From the NCBI RefSeq assembly GCF_963666665.1, contig NZ_OY762999.1, positions 1,307,501-1,371,500 of the forward strand: DNA of 64,000 nt, read 5' to 3'. Below, one piece after another: positions 24,482 through 32,597 of the stretch. Source of the DNA: Maridesulfovibrio sp. Lineage in GTDB: Bacteria; Desulfobacterota; Desulfovibrionia; Desulfovibrionales; Desulfovibrionaceae. The position numbers and the translations under genes are program-made. Below the pieces are notes generated by a model. It was not told the origin of the DNA. It did no database searches and saw nothing but the letters and a program-made list of their open reading frames with translations. Each line of letters opens with the position of its first letter. Positions within the stretch are counted from its first letter, which is position 1.

Positions 24482-24500
24482 TTTTACTCCACATATGAAA

Positions 24501-24530
24501 AAAGGGTTGAAGCTTTCGCTCCAACCCTTT
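24501..24530 (-). terminator. Terminator of tRNA-Leu copy 2
   Basis: The same hairpin as after copy 1 with one mismatch (24501-24513, 24518-24530), followed on the minus strand by a U-run. Confidence 0.88.
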
Positions 24531-24540
24531 CTCTGTTGCA

Positions 24541-24627
24541 TGGTGCCGAGGGGGGGATTCGAACCCCCACGGAATCTCTTCCACTGCCCCCTCAAGACAG
24601 CGTGTCTACCAGTTCCACCACCTCGGC
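24541..24627 (-). tRNA. tRNA-Leu(GAG), copy 2
   Basis: 87 bases, anticodon GAG. It differs from copy 1 only by one base in the D-arm region (24612, G in place of A on the plus strand). Confidence 0.96.
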
Positions 24628-24665
24628 AAGAGGTGTACAACGCGTTTCCGTGTCGTGTGAAGAAG

Positions 24666-24694
24666 TGTTTACGTAAATCTCACACCCTTGGCAA
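24666..24694 (-). promoter_or_regulatory. Promoter of tRNA-Leu copy 2
   Basis: TTGCCA, 17 bases, TAAACA on the minus strand, with the surrounding leader nearly identical to that of copy 1. Confidence 0.7.
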
Positions 24695-24761
24695 GATGTT
24701 TTTTATAATAATTTGAAATTAATTTGATTTGGTTTTTATCAATGAAATCAGACCACAAGAA

Positions 24762-25230
24762 TTAAGTTTTAAGCTTGCGTGCTACTCTGGTTTCGTCATT
24801 AAACTCCCAGAATTCAACATCGCTTGGGATTAGATGATAATTCGTCTTGATATAATATTCAGCTAGAGTGCAATTATGCTTCGGGCAAAAATCTCGTAGC
24901 ACAAACATTATTTTTCTTAGCCCAGATGGCGCTGTTACAAAATAATACATAGCTTCATTCCATGTAGTCAATTTCGCACTTGGGACATTTCCTCCGGAAG
25001 TCCATTTATGCGATTTGCATTCAACTATAACTTTTTGCTCAGTGCATCCTAAATCAAATGCATGATCTTTTATTTTGGCTATATCGATGCCGATAGGAAA
25101 TTTGATTGAACGGACAAGTTTTACTCCTTGTGATTCCCAAACAATCTTTAGCAGCAAATTCAAACGCCCTCCCAACGTGAGCATTGGAAAGAGACCCCTT
25201 ACGCTGAAATGGTTTGTCCTGATCTGACAT
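24762..25230 (-). pseudogene. Nuclease-like (PD-(D/E)XK type) gene broken by a frameshift
   Basis: Two overlapping minus-strand frames appear to be parts of one gene. The first starts at ATG 25230 with GGAG seven bases upstream and reads MSDQDKPFQRKGSLSNAHVG, then RAFEFAAK. The second, open to 24762, reads ESQGVKLVRSIKFPIGI, then HAFDLGCTEQKVIVECKSHKW and NVPSAKLTTWNEAMYYF. Joined near 25150-25165 they give one protein of about 155 residues. The D...ECK pattern (FDLG, VIVECKSH) fits restriction-endonuclease-like folds. A one-base indel has thus probably disabled it, unless a later ATG at 25184 yields a working short form. It lies between tRNA copies 2 and 3. Confidence 0.65.
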
Positions 25231-25290
25231 GATGCGACTCCAAGCTATTGTGAAATGGGCAAGTTACATCTTTTGTTATGTAAACGCAAA

Positions 25291-25320
25291 AAAGGGCTGA
25301 AGCTTTCGCTTCAACCCTTT
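25291..25320 (-). terminator. Terminator of tRNA-Leu copy 3
   Basis: The same hairpin as after copies 1 and 2 with one mismatch (25291-25303, 25308-25320), followed on the minus strand by a U-run. Confidence 0.88.
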
Positions 25321-25330
25321 CTTAGTTGCA

Positions 25331-25417
25331 TGGTGCCGAGGGGGGGATTCGAACCCCCACGGAATCTCTTCCACTGCCCCCTCAAGACAGCGTGTCTACC
25401 AATTCCACCACCTCGGC
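25331..25417 (-). tRNA. tRNA-Leu(GAG), copy 3
   Basis: 87 bases, anticodon GAG, identical to copy 1 as far as I can compare by eye. Confidence 0.97.
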
Positions 25418-25454
25418 CCGAGGTGTATGCTCATAGAGCGTCTCGTTGAGGAGA

Positions 25455-25483
25455 TTGATACCGCTCTATGAATCTATTTGCAA
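25455..25483 (-). promoter_or_regulatory. Promoter of tRNA-Leu copy 3
   Basis: TTGCAA, 17 bases, TATCAA on the minus strand. The boxes keep the spacing of copies 1 and 2 but the spacer and leader have diverged. Confidence 0.65.
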
Positions 25484-25548
25484 GATGTTTTTGCAAATAA
25501 TTGCCCGTAATATTTAGGATTTTTCTTTCGAAGCACCTGCTTTTCAGA

Positions 25549-25635
25549 TGGTGCCGAGGGGGGGATTCGAACCCCCACGGAATCTCTTCCACTGCCCCCT
25601 CAAGACAGCGTGTCTACCAATTCCACCACCTCGGC
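25549..25635 (-). tRNA. tRNA-Leu(GAG), copy 4 (behind secG)
   Basis: 87 bases, anticodon GAG, body identical to copy 1. It lies 56 bases after secG on the same strand without its own visible promoter or the shared terminator, so it is probably read from the rimI-pgk-tpiA-secG transcript and may be the ancestral copy. Confidence 0.97.
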
Positions 25636-25691
25636 TCTGAAACTACGAGCTATATATTTTAAAGAACTTCAGTGAAGTTTTTAAAAACTTA

Positions 25692-26030
25692 CTATTTGGT
25701 CGCTTCTGCAGGAGCCTTTGCGGGCTCTTCAAAAGTGACAGCAGGCTTTTCTACTTCAGGAGTGATGATGGTGTCACCTTTAAGCATGACTGACTCATCA
25801 GCAATCCTGTTGCCGGAGAGGTAGTTGTAAGAAAGAGAAGTTACCAGGAAGATTGCTGCCAGAAATGCAGTGATCTTTACGAGAACTCCGCCTGCTCCGG
25901 TGCTACCGAAAACAGATCCACTTCCTCCGCCGAAGATTACGCCCATGTCTTCTTTACCGCTCTGTAAAAGAACGAAAATGATCAGGAAGACGCAGGCGAT
26001 AATGTGTACAGTAATTACGAGCGTTTGCAA
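25692..26030 (-). CDS. secG: Protein-export membrane protein SecG
   Basis: A 112-residue subunit of the SecYEG translocon. Two transmembrane helices (residues 4-21 and about 52-70) flank the typical glycine-rich loop GGGSGSVFGSTGAGG; the tail is acidic and alanine/proline-rich (KPAVTFEEPAKAPAEATK). The start is TTG with AGGA nine bases upstream; no in-frame ATG fits. It follows tpiA by 43 bases in the rimI-pgk-tpiA-secG order and is followed by tRNA-Leu copy 4. Confidence 0.93.
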   Translation of the reverse strand: MQTLVITVHIIACVFLIIFVLLQSGKEDMGVIFGGGSGSVFGSTGAGGVLVKITAFLAAIFLVTSLSYNYLSGNRIADESVMLKGDTIITPEVEKPAVTFEEPAKAPAEATK

Positions 26031-26073
26031 AGCTTTTTTTCCTTTATTTTTTCACCTGGAATAAGGCAGATAT

Positions 26074-26828
26074 TTAAGCCAGTGCGATCTGGCTGAAACT
26101 TTCCGCGTCCAAGCTCGCGCCTCCTACCAAGACTCCGTCCACATTGTCAAGTGCAATGATCTGGGCGCAGTTGGCAGGCTTAACGCTACCGCCGTACAAG
26201 ATGCGGATTTCATTGGCTTTTTCAGGAAAAAGTTTTTTCAGCTTTTCTCTGACAAAACCGTGAGCTTCAACGATTTCGCCTTCGCCGGCCACTTCACCGG
26301 TACCGATAGCCCAAACAGGCTCATAGGCAACAACAACGGTTTCGGGAGCGAAGTCGGAAGCTACATTCTTTAAACCAGCTTCGAGCTGTTCGTCAATAAC
26401 CTTCTGTACTTCCCCGGTTTTTCTTTCGTCGATAGTTTCACCGATGCACAGAATCATGGACAGGCCGTTTTCAAGGCCGAAAGCAACCTTCTCACCGACC
26501 AGCTCATCAGTTTCACCAATGATTGCACGGCGTTCGGAATGCCCAGCCAGTGAATATACACAGCCTACATCCTTAAGCATAGCCGGAGAAATCTCACCGG
26601 TGAATGCACCTTCAGCCTTAGGATAAAGGTTTTCAGCGGAAAGATGGCAATCAGCATTTCCTGCCAGCACGGAACCTACGGTTTCCAGAGCGGTATAAGG
26701 AGCAGCAATAACAACTTCACGGTCGGCAGGAAGTTTGCCTTCGATTTTTTTGAGCAGATCCTTGGCTGTTGCTTTAGCTTCAGCGCGGGTTTTGTACATC
26801 TTCCAGTTGGCTGCCATTAATTTTTTCA

Positions 26829-26829
<1 letters not shown>
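26074..26829 (-). CDS. tpiA: Triosephosphate isomerase
   Basis: A 251-residue TIM-barrel enzyme interconverting dihydroxyacetone phosphate and glyceraldehyde 3-phosphate. AANWKMYKT (catalytic Lys), AGHSERR (His), VAYEPVWAIGTG (Glu) and ILYGGSVKPAN (phosphate loop) are intact. Its ATG overlaps the pgk stop as TAATG, indicating coupled translation in the glycolytic operon. Confidence 0.98.
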
Positions 26830-28019
<1,190 letters not shown>

Positions 28020-28055
28020 AATCACTCCGTGGTTAAATCGGTTTGAGTTTACTGA

Positions 28056-28520
28056 CTAAAAATCCAAATCATACAGGAGGGCGTCTTCCCTTGTATCCGG
28101 ATAATAATTCTTCCTGACTCCCACCTGAACAAAACCAAGGCTTTCATAAAGCCTAATGGCGGGAGCATTGGATTCCTTAACATCCAAAAGCCCTCTTTTC
28201 ACATTCATCTCCCGACACCTCTGCATAAGATCCAGCATAAGTGCCTTGCCAATTCCCTTTCTTCTGAACTCAGGGTGGACTCCCAAATTAAGAACTTCCA
28301 TTTCATCCAGCACAATCGAATAGGCCAGATACCCCACCAGCAGACCCTGCTCTTCGTATCCAAGGACAAAGAATGCTTTTTTTTCCAGTCCCAGACGGAA
28401 CTGCTCTTCGGTCCAGTAATATTCAAAGCACAGAGCCTCAAGAGCCCTGAGTTGACTAAGATGTTCCGGACCGAGATCGAAAATTTTTTGAGTACCAGAG
28501 ATGACTTCCGCGCTTTTCAT
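28056..28520 (-). CDS. rimI: RimI-like ribosomal protein/peptide N-acetyltransferase
   Basis: A 154-residue GNAT protein with the RimI pattern: LRALEALCFEYYWTEEQF, VLNLGVHPEFRRKGIGKALM (acetyl-CoA loop), LLDVKESNAPAIRLYESLGF and a Tyr-rich end NYYPDTREDALLYDLDF. RimI acetylates the N terminus of ribosomal protein S18 and some others. The ATG at 28520 gives the normal length; a longer frame runs into the divergent Nudix gene and lacks support. No strong Shine-Dalgarno is seen. First gene of the rimI-pgk-tpiA-secG run. Confidence 0.87.
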   Translation of the reverse strand: MKSAEVISGTQKIFDLGPEHLSQLRALEALCFEYYWTEEQFRLGLEKKAFFVLGYEEQGLLVGYLAYSIVLDEMEVLNLGVHPEFRRKGIGKALMLDLMQRCREMNVKRGLLDVKESNAPAIRLYESLGFVQVGVRKNYYPDTREDALLYDLDF

Positions 28521-28651
28521 AAATAAGGTATCTACCTGTGCATGGGTGGAAAATGTGAGTTCACAACCAAAGTCAGTATGAACCTCATACACGCAATTTC
28601 CATGAATTGAAAGAACGTCTGTGTTCAAAAACGAAAAGAATTTGTTTAAAA

Positions 28652-29167
28652 GTGAAAAAAAATACCGTTCAGATCGAGGTTGTCGACCAGAACAACCGTC
28701 CCTTAACAAGTATGGACATCAATGAAGTCCACCGGCAGTCATTACGGCATCGCTCGGTGATTATACTTGTCTATGACAATGAAGGAAAACTTTTTCTTCA
28801 AAAAAGAAGCCCGCAACATAAACTATATGCAGGACGTTGGGATGTTTCCGTAAGCGGACACGTATATACCGGCGAATCCACTGAGAAAGCGGCTTTGCGT
28901 GAACTTGAAAGCAAGCTTCGAATTCGCAGTGCCGGCCTAAAACTGATCGAAGATATCGAAGCATCATCCGAAACAGGCTATGAATTCATTTCCCTTTTCG
29001 TATTGGATAAACTGAACACAAATCCAGACTTAGTCACAGAAGAGGCTGATTCCGGCTACTTTTATTCTGAAAGTGAACTGGACTGGCTGATTCGTGAGTA
29101 TCGCGAATTGCTGGCACCATCCCTTGTCTTTTTAAATGACCGGGAGCTACTTTTCAAATTCAAATAA
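28652..29167 (+). CDS. Nudix-fold protein with a degenerate Nudix box
   Basis: About 171 residues. The fold matches IDI/YfcD-type Nudix proteins (LRHRSVIILVYDNEGKLFLQ, then GRWDVSVSGHVYTGE). The Nudix box keeps the first Gly and Glu and the Arg-Glu, but the catalytic Glu-Glu pair is Ser-Lys and the final Gly is Arg (RELESKLRI). Metal-dependent pyrophosphohydrolysis is therefore doubtful. The start is uncertain: GTG 28652 fits the family, TTG 28607 is also open, neither has a clear ribosome site. Divergent from rimI, convergent with suhB (8-base overlap). Confidence 0.75.
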   Translation: MKKNTVQIEVVDQNNRPLTSMDINEVHRQSLRHRSVIILVYDNEGKLFLQKRSPQHKLYAGRWDVSVSGHVYTGESTEKAALRELESKLRIRSAGLKLIEDIEASSETGYEFISLFVLDKLNTNPDLVTEEADSGYFYSESELDWLIREYRELLAPSLVFLNDRELLFKFK

Positions 29168-29939
29168 GTTTAGGCTGAATCAGTCCATCAAGCTGTTCAT
29201 GAATATGAGCGTTGGTGGCCAGAATCATGGGTGAATACAGGTTGAATTCACCTAGTCCATATTCGGTCACACGCCCGCCAGCTTCCTCCACCAGCAACCA
29301 TCCGGCAGCCATATCCCAGGGTTTGAGAGAATTCTCATAATAACCCTCATACCTGCCACATGCGGTATAAGCGAGATCAAAAGCAGCCGCACCGGGACGG
29401 CGAACGCCCTGAGTCTTAACCAGCACCCTGCTCAAGGCATCGGTGATGAAATCAACATGTTCTTCAATGGCGTAAGGAAAACCGGTGGCAATCAGAGATT
29501 CTTCAAGGGAGCCACAATCCGATACATGAATCGGTTCACCATTCATGAAAGCCCCGCCGCCGCGCGCAGCAGTGAATATTTCATTTAATATAGGCAGATT
29601 GACTATACCGAGCACCACCTGACCGCTATCCCAAAGAGCAACGGAAGTAGCGACCATGGGCAATCCGTGGGCAAAGTTGGTGGTTCCGTCCAAAGGATCA
29701 ATGATCCATGTACGATCAACCAGCTCGGCATCGCCAGAAGTTTCTTCAGCAAGAAAAGAAGATCCCGGTAATATTTCTGCAAGTTTTGCTTTAAGAAATT
29801 TTTCAACCGCCAAATCAGTCTCAGTAACGAGATCAATACGGCCTTTATGTTTAATTTTCTTGGGCTTATTGTAACTTTCCCTGATTATTTCACCGGCCTC
29901 AAGGACAGCCGCAGTAGCTTTTTCAAGTAGTGATTGCAT
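29160..29939 (-). CDS. suhB: Inositol monophosphatase family protein SuhB
   Basis: A 259-residue Mg-dependent sugar-phosphate phosphatase. The metal-binding motifs are in place: ETDLAVEK, LAEETSGD, WIIDPLDGTTNFAHG and KPWDMAAGWLLVEEAGG. In bacteria SuhB also acts as an rRNA antitermination factor; which role applies here cannot be told. Only three bases separate it from mreB, upstream on the same strand, so it is co-transcribed with the shape gene. Confidence 0.94.
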   Translation of the reverse strand: MQSLLEKATAAVLEAGEIIRESYNKPKKIKHKGRIDLVTETDLAVEKFLKAKLAEILPGSSFLAEETSGDAELVDRTWIIDPLDGTTNFAHGLPMVATSVALWDSGQVVLGIVNLPILNEIFTAARGGGAFMNGEPIHVSDCGSLEESLIATGFPYAIEEHVDFITDALSRVLVKTQGVRRPGAAAFDLAYTACGRYEGYYENSLKPWDMAAGWLLVEEAGGRVTEYGLGEFNLYSPMILATNAHIHEQLDGLIQPKLI

Positions 29940-29942
29940 CTT

Positions 29943-30968
29943 TTAATTAATATAAACTTTCTCAAAACCTTTATCTTTCTGGAGACTTAAGCCTGTCCCA
30001 CGGACAACGGTAGTCAGCGGGTCGTTATCAATGATTACCTTGAGAGAACTTTCGCGGCTTATCAATCTATCCAGTCCCTTAAGGAGAGCTCCCCCACCGG
30101 CCAGAAGCAAACCGTTATCGGCGATATCGGCAACTAGCTCTGCCTGAGTGCTCTCAAGAGCCACCCTTACAGAATGAACAATAGCAGCAACAGGGTCAGC
30201 AATAGCTTCTCTGATTTGAGCATCATTAATTACAATAGATTTGGGTTTACCGTCCAGCAGATTTCGTCCGGAAATAGTCATCGTCAAGGGTTCAGGCAGC
30301 TCAATTGCAGAACCGATCTGAATTTTTGCTCTTTCTGCAGTATTCTCACCGACCAGCAGCTTAAATTCATCCTGCATGTAGCGCATAATGGCGAGGTTCA
30401 TCTCGTCACCTGCAACACGCACAGACTGGCTGTGAGCAACTGAAGAAAGGGTGATAACCGCAACTTCGGTAGTACCGCCACCGATGTCTACAACCATGTT
30501 CCCTTCCGGCTCATGAATGTTTAATCCGGCACCGATGGCTGCGGCCATTGGCTCTTCGATGAGTCGCACTTCACGTGCACCGGCCTGCTGACCGGATTCG
30601 ATAACCGCTCTTTTCTCAACCTGCGTGATTCCGGTAGGCACACAAATAATAATCTTGGGTTTGACCAGATTGCGGCCTTTGATCGCTTTTTTGATAAAGA
30701 AAGCGATCATTTTCTTGGTTACCTCAAAATCAGCGATAACACCGTCTTTCATGGGACGGATAGCCTTGATTTTGTCAGGAGTACGCCCAAGATATTCCTT
30801 GGCTTCCTTTCCCACGGCGATGACAGATTCATCCCGCGCATCAAGGGCAACGACAGACGGCTCATTAAGGATGATCCCATCCTTCGGGGTGTAAAGCAGC
30901 GTGTTTGCCGTACCAAGGTCCATGGCAAGATCCTTGCCGAAAAAACTCATTATTTTAGCCCACAACAT
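29943..30968 (-). CDS. mreB: Rod-shape actin-like protein MreB
   Basis: A 341-residue bacterial actin that organises lateral wall synthesis. AMDLGTANTLLY (phosphate 1), VDIGGGTTEVAVI (phosphate 2), LLAGGGALLKGL (adenosine loop) and EEPMAAAIGAGL are visible. Start may be ATG 30968 or ATG 30950 (MSFFGKDL), neither with a strong Shine-Dalgarno. mreC/mreD/rodA are not adjacent; instead a GAF protein lies upstream and suhB downstream. Confidence 0.96.
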   Translation of the reverse strand: MLWAKIMSFFGKDLAMDLGTANTLLYTPKDGIILNEPSVVALDARDESVIAVGKEAKEYLGRTPDKIKAIRPMKDGVIADFEVTKKMIAFFIKKAIKGRNLVKPKIIICVPTGITQVEKRAVIESGQQAGAREVRLIEEPMAAAIGAGLNIHEPEGNMVVDIGGGTTEVAVITLSSVAHSQSVRVAGDEMNLAIMRYMQDEFKLLVGENTAERAKIQIGSAIELPEPLTMTISGRNLLDGKPKSIVINDAQIREAIADPVAAIVHSVRVALESTQAELVADIADNGLLLAGGGALLKGLDRLISRESSLKVIIDNDPLTTVVRGTGLSLQKDKGFEKVYIN

Positions 30969-30995
30969 ATAAATCAGGCCTCATGCATGAAGCGG

Positions 30996-32021
30996 TTAAT
31001 TGTCGTTGATCAAAACCGGATTGGTTTTGGACGGGGTTACTTTCTGCAAGGCAGTGCGTGCTTCCGCAAGCTTGCTTTTCAGAAAAAGGTTTTCAAGAAA
31101 CTGATTAAGATACTCAGATACCATAAACAGGAAATCCTTCAAGTCCTCGTCAATTCGCTTCGGTTGTTCATTTGCCAGCACAAGAACTCCCCGTGTCTTG
31201 CGCTGAAAAACGAGAGGCAGACAGATGATACTCATGAAATCCAGGGTACTTGCACTTGCACCCAGAAGACTTGAGGCTGCCTGTCCTGCATTATTTTCTT
31301 CGATAAAAATAGGTTCATTATTTTTATATACCCAGCCCACCAGACCGCTGCCAAGAGGAAAGGCCATAGATTTTGAGTTTCCTTTGTGCAGGATAGGCTT
31401 ATTCTCACCTTCCATATAAAAAGAAGTTCCTCTCTGATCGATAACAGTGAGGAATGAATGAGAAAAGCCACTTGTTCCAGCAGTCATATTCAGCAGATTA
31501 TCTAAAAATGAATTCCATTTGGGTTGTCTTTTACGCAAATCATGCAAAAGCTTAAGAGTCATGAAATATTCATTTTTCTTCCCGTCTGCATCCACTGACC
31601 GGATGCATGAAAGCATGGATGTGATCATCTTGCCAAACTGGGAAAGAATCTTCAGATCCTTGGTGCTGAAGGAATAAGTCCGCTTACTGTCAAGGCATAT
31701 GGCCCCGAGAGACTGCTCCAACGGCGTGCCCATGAAGGCTTTAACCTTGGAATCTTCACGGTTCTCATAATACCCAAGGGTAGTGGCGCCTTTGCGGTCC
31801 ATATTGTTGATGAAAAGAGGTTCATTCTTGCCGATAACAATCCCGGCAAGACTTTTTTTCTGCAAGGGTGTTCCCTTGGGAGAGATGTCATCGCCAAGAC
31901 TGAAATAAGTAGACAGAGAATAACCATGCTGACCGTCCGGCAAAAACAGGACAACACTGTGCGCCTCAAAAACATTACAGACGATGCTGAGGATATTAAT
32001 TAAAATTTCGTTTCTAGGCAT
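30996..32021 (-). CDS. Double GAF domain protein
   Basis: A 341-residue soluble sensor-like protein with two GAF domains, about residues 8-135 (HSVVLFLPDG, SLAGIVIGKNEPLFINNMD) and 165-310 (GSGLVGWVYKNNEPIFIEEN, GVLVLANEQP), and a helical C terminus. No kinase, cyclase or effector domain is attached. Because it sits 27 bases before mreB and three bases after the cysteine-rich gene, it may report a small ligand to the cell-shape operon, but this is inferred only from position. Confidence 0.82.
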   Translation of the reverse strand: MPRNEILINILSIVCNVFEAHSVVLFLPDGQHGYSLSTYFSLGDDISPKGTPLQKKSLAGIVIGKNEPLFINNMDRKGATTLGYYENREDSKVKAFMGTPLEQSLGAICLDSKRTYSFSTKDLKILSQFGKMITSMLSCIRSVDADGKKNEYFMTLKLLHDLRKRQPKWNSFLDNLLNMTAGTSGFSHSFLTVIDQRGTSFYMEGENKPILHKGNSKSMAFPLGSGLVGWVYKNNEPIFIEENNAGQAASSLLGASASTLDFMSIICLPLVFQRKTRGVLVLANEQPKRIDEDLKDFLFMVSEYLNQFLENLFLKSKLAEARTALQKVTPSKTNPVLINDN

Positions 32022-32024
32022 GCT

Positions 32025-32228
32025 CTATTTAGTCCTGCACTCGATGAAATAATCAATGCTCCGGTTATAAGTTTTTTCCTGCTCCGGTGTAAAGTAGCAG
32101 GCCGGAAGCTGATCTTTGGCGCGGTGATACTTTATACATTCACAGCAGGCACCGGCTCTGGGGCAGCCGCTATAGGTACAGGGACAGTCCACTTTATTTT
32201 TTTCAATGGAGCAACCGTCTAAACTCAT
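32025..32228 (-). CDS. Cysteine-rich small protein (DUF6485 type)
   Basis: 67 residues with a dense cysteine pattern: CPCTYSGCPRAGACCECIKYH, later PACYFTPEQEKTYNRSIDYF. This matches the DUF6485 family of small anaerobe proteins, probably binding zinc or iron; no function is established. AAGGAT lies nine bases before the ATG. First gene of the leftward run to GAF, mreB and suhB. Confidence 0.8.
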   Translation of the reverse strand: MSLDGCSIEKNKVDCPCTYSGCPRAGACCECIKYHRAKDQLPACYFTPEQEKTYNRSIDYFIECRTK

Positions 32229-32597
32229 ATATTTTCATCCTTAAATTATGATCGTTAGAAAAGACAGATATCTTATGATATAATCAAATCCGTATCATTC
32301 TTATTTGAAAGAGCCTTCCCGGTCAACAGATACCCGGTTTAATACCGTCCCTTTTTAAATACCTCAAAAATGTCATGTTTTACAGATACTGCCTTTTTTC
32401 TCCAAAAAATGAGCTATTATCCACAAATTGACGTCCTTTTTTAAGAAAAATTAAATTCTACAATTTTTCTAGATAAATTCGGTTGTAATTATTTGCAGTT
32501 CGGGCTATTCATACATTAATATAAATTGGCATAGTCTTGATGAAGACATCAAAGAACATGTCCGTTTTAATCCTACAGCAACATGCAGGGTTTTAAT
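32229..32597. other. Divergent spacer of about 370 bases
   Basis: AT-rich region between the leftward cysteine-rich gene and the rightward unknown gene. It should contain two divergent promoters; a TATAAT occurs at about 32280 but without a persuasive -35. No repeat or RNA gene seen. Confidence 0.45.

Noticed and set aside
24482..24640. N-terminal extension of the acetyltransferase by 53 codons
   Set aside because: The extension is translated tRNA-Leu and terminator sequence; the real ATG at 24481 has its own ribosome site.
23564..25640. CRISPR-like or satellite repeat
   Set aside because: The repeating units are complete tRNA genes with promoters and terminators, unequally spaced with coding sequence between them.
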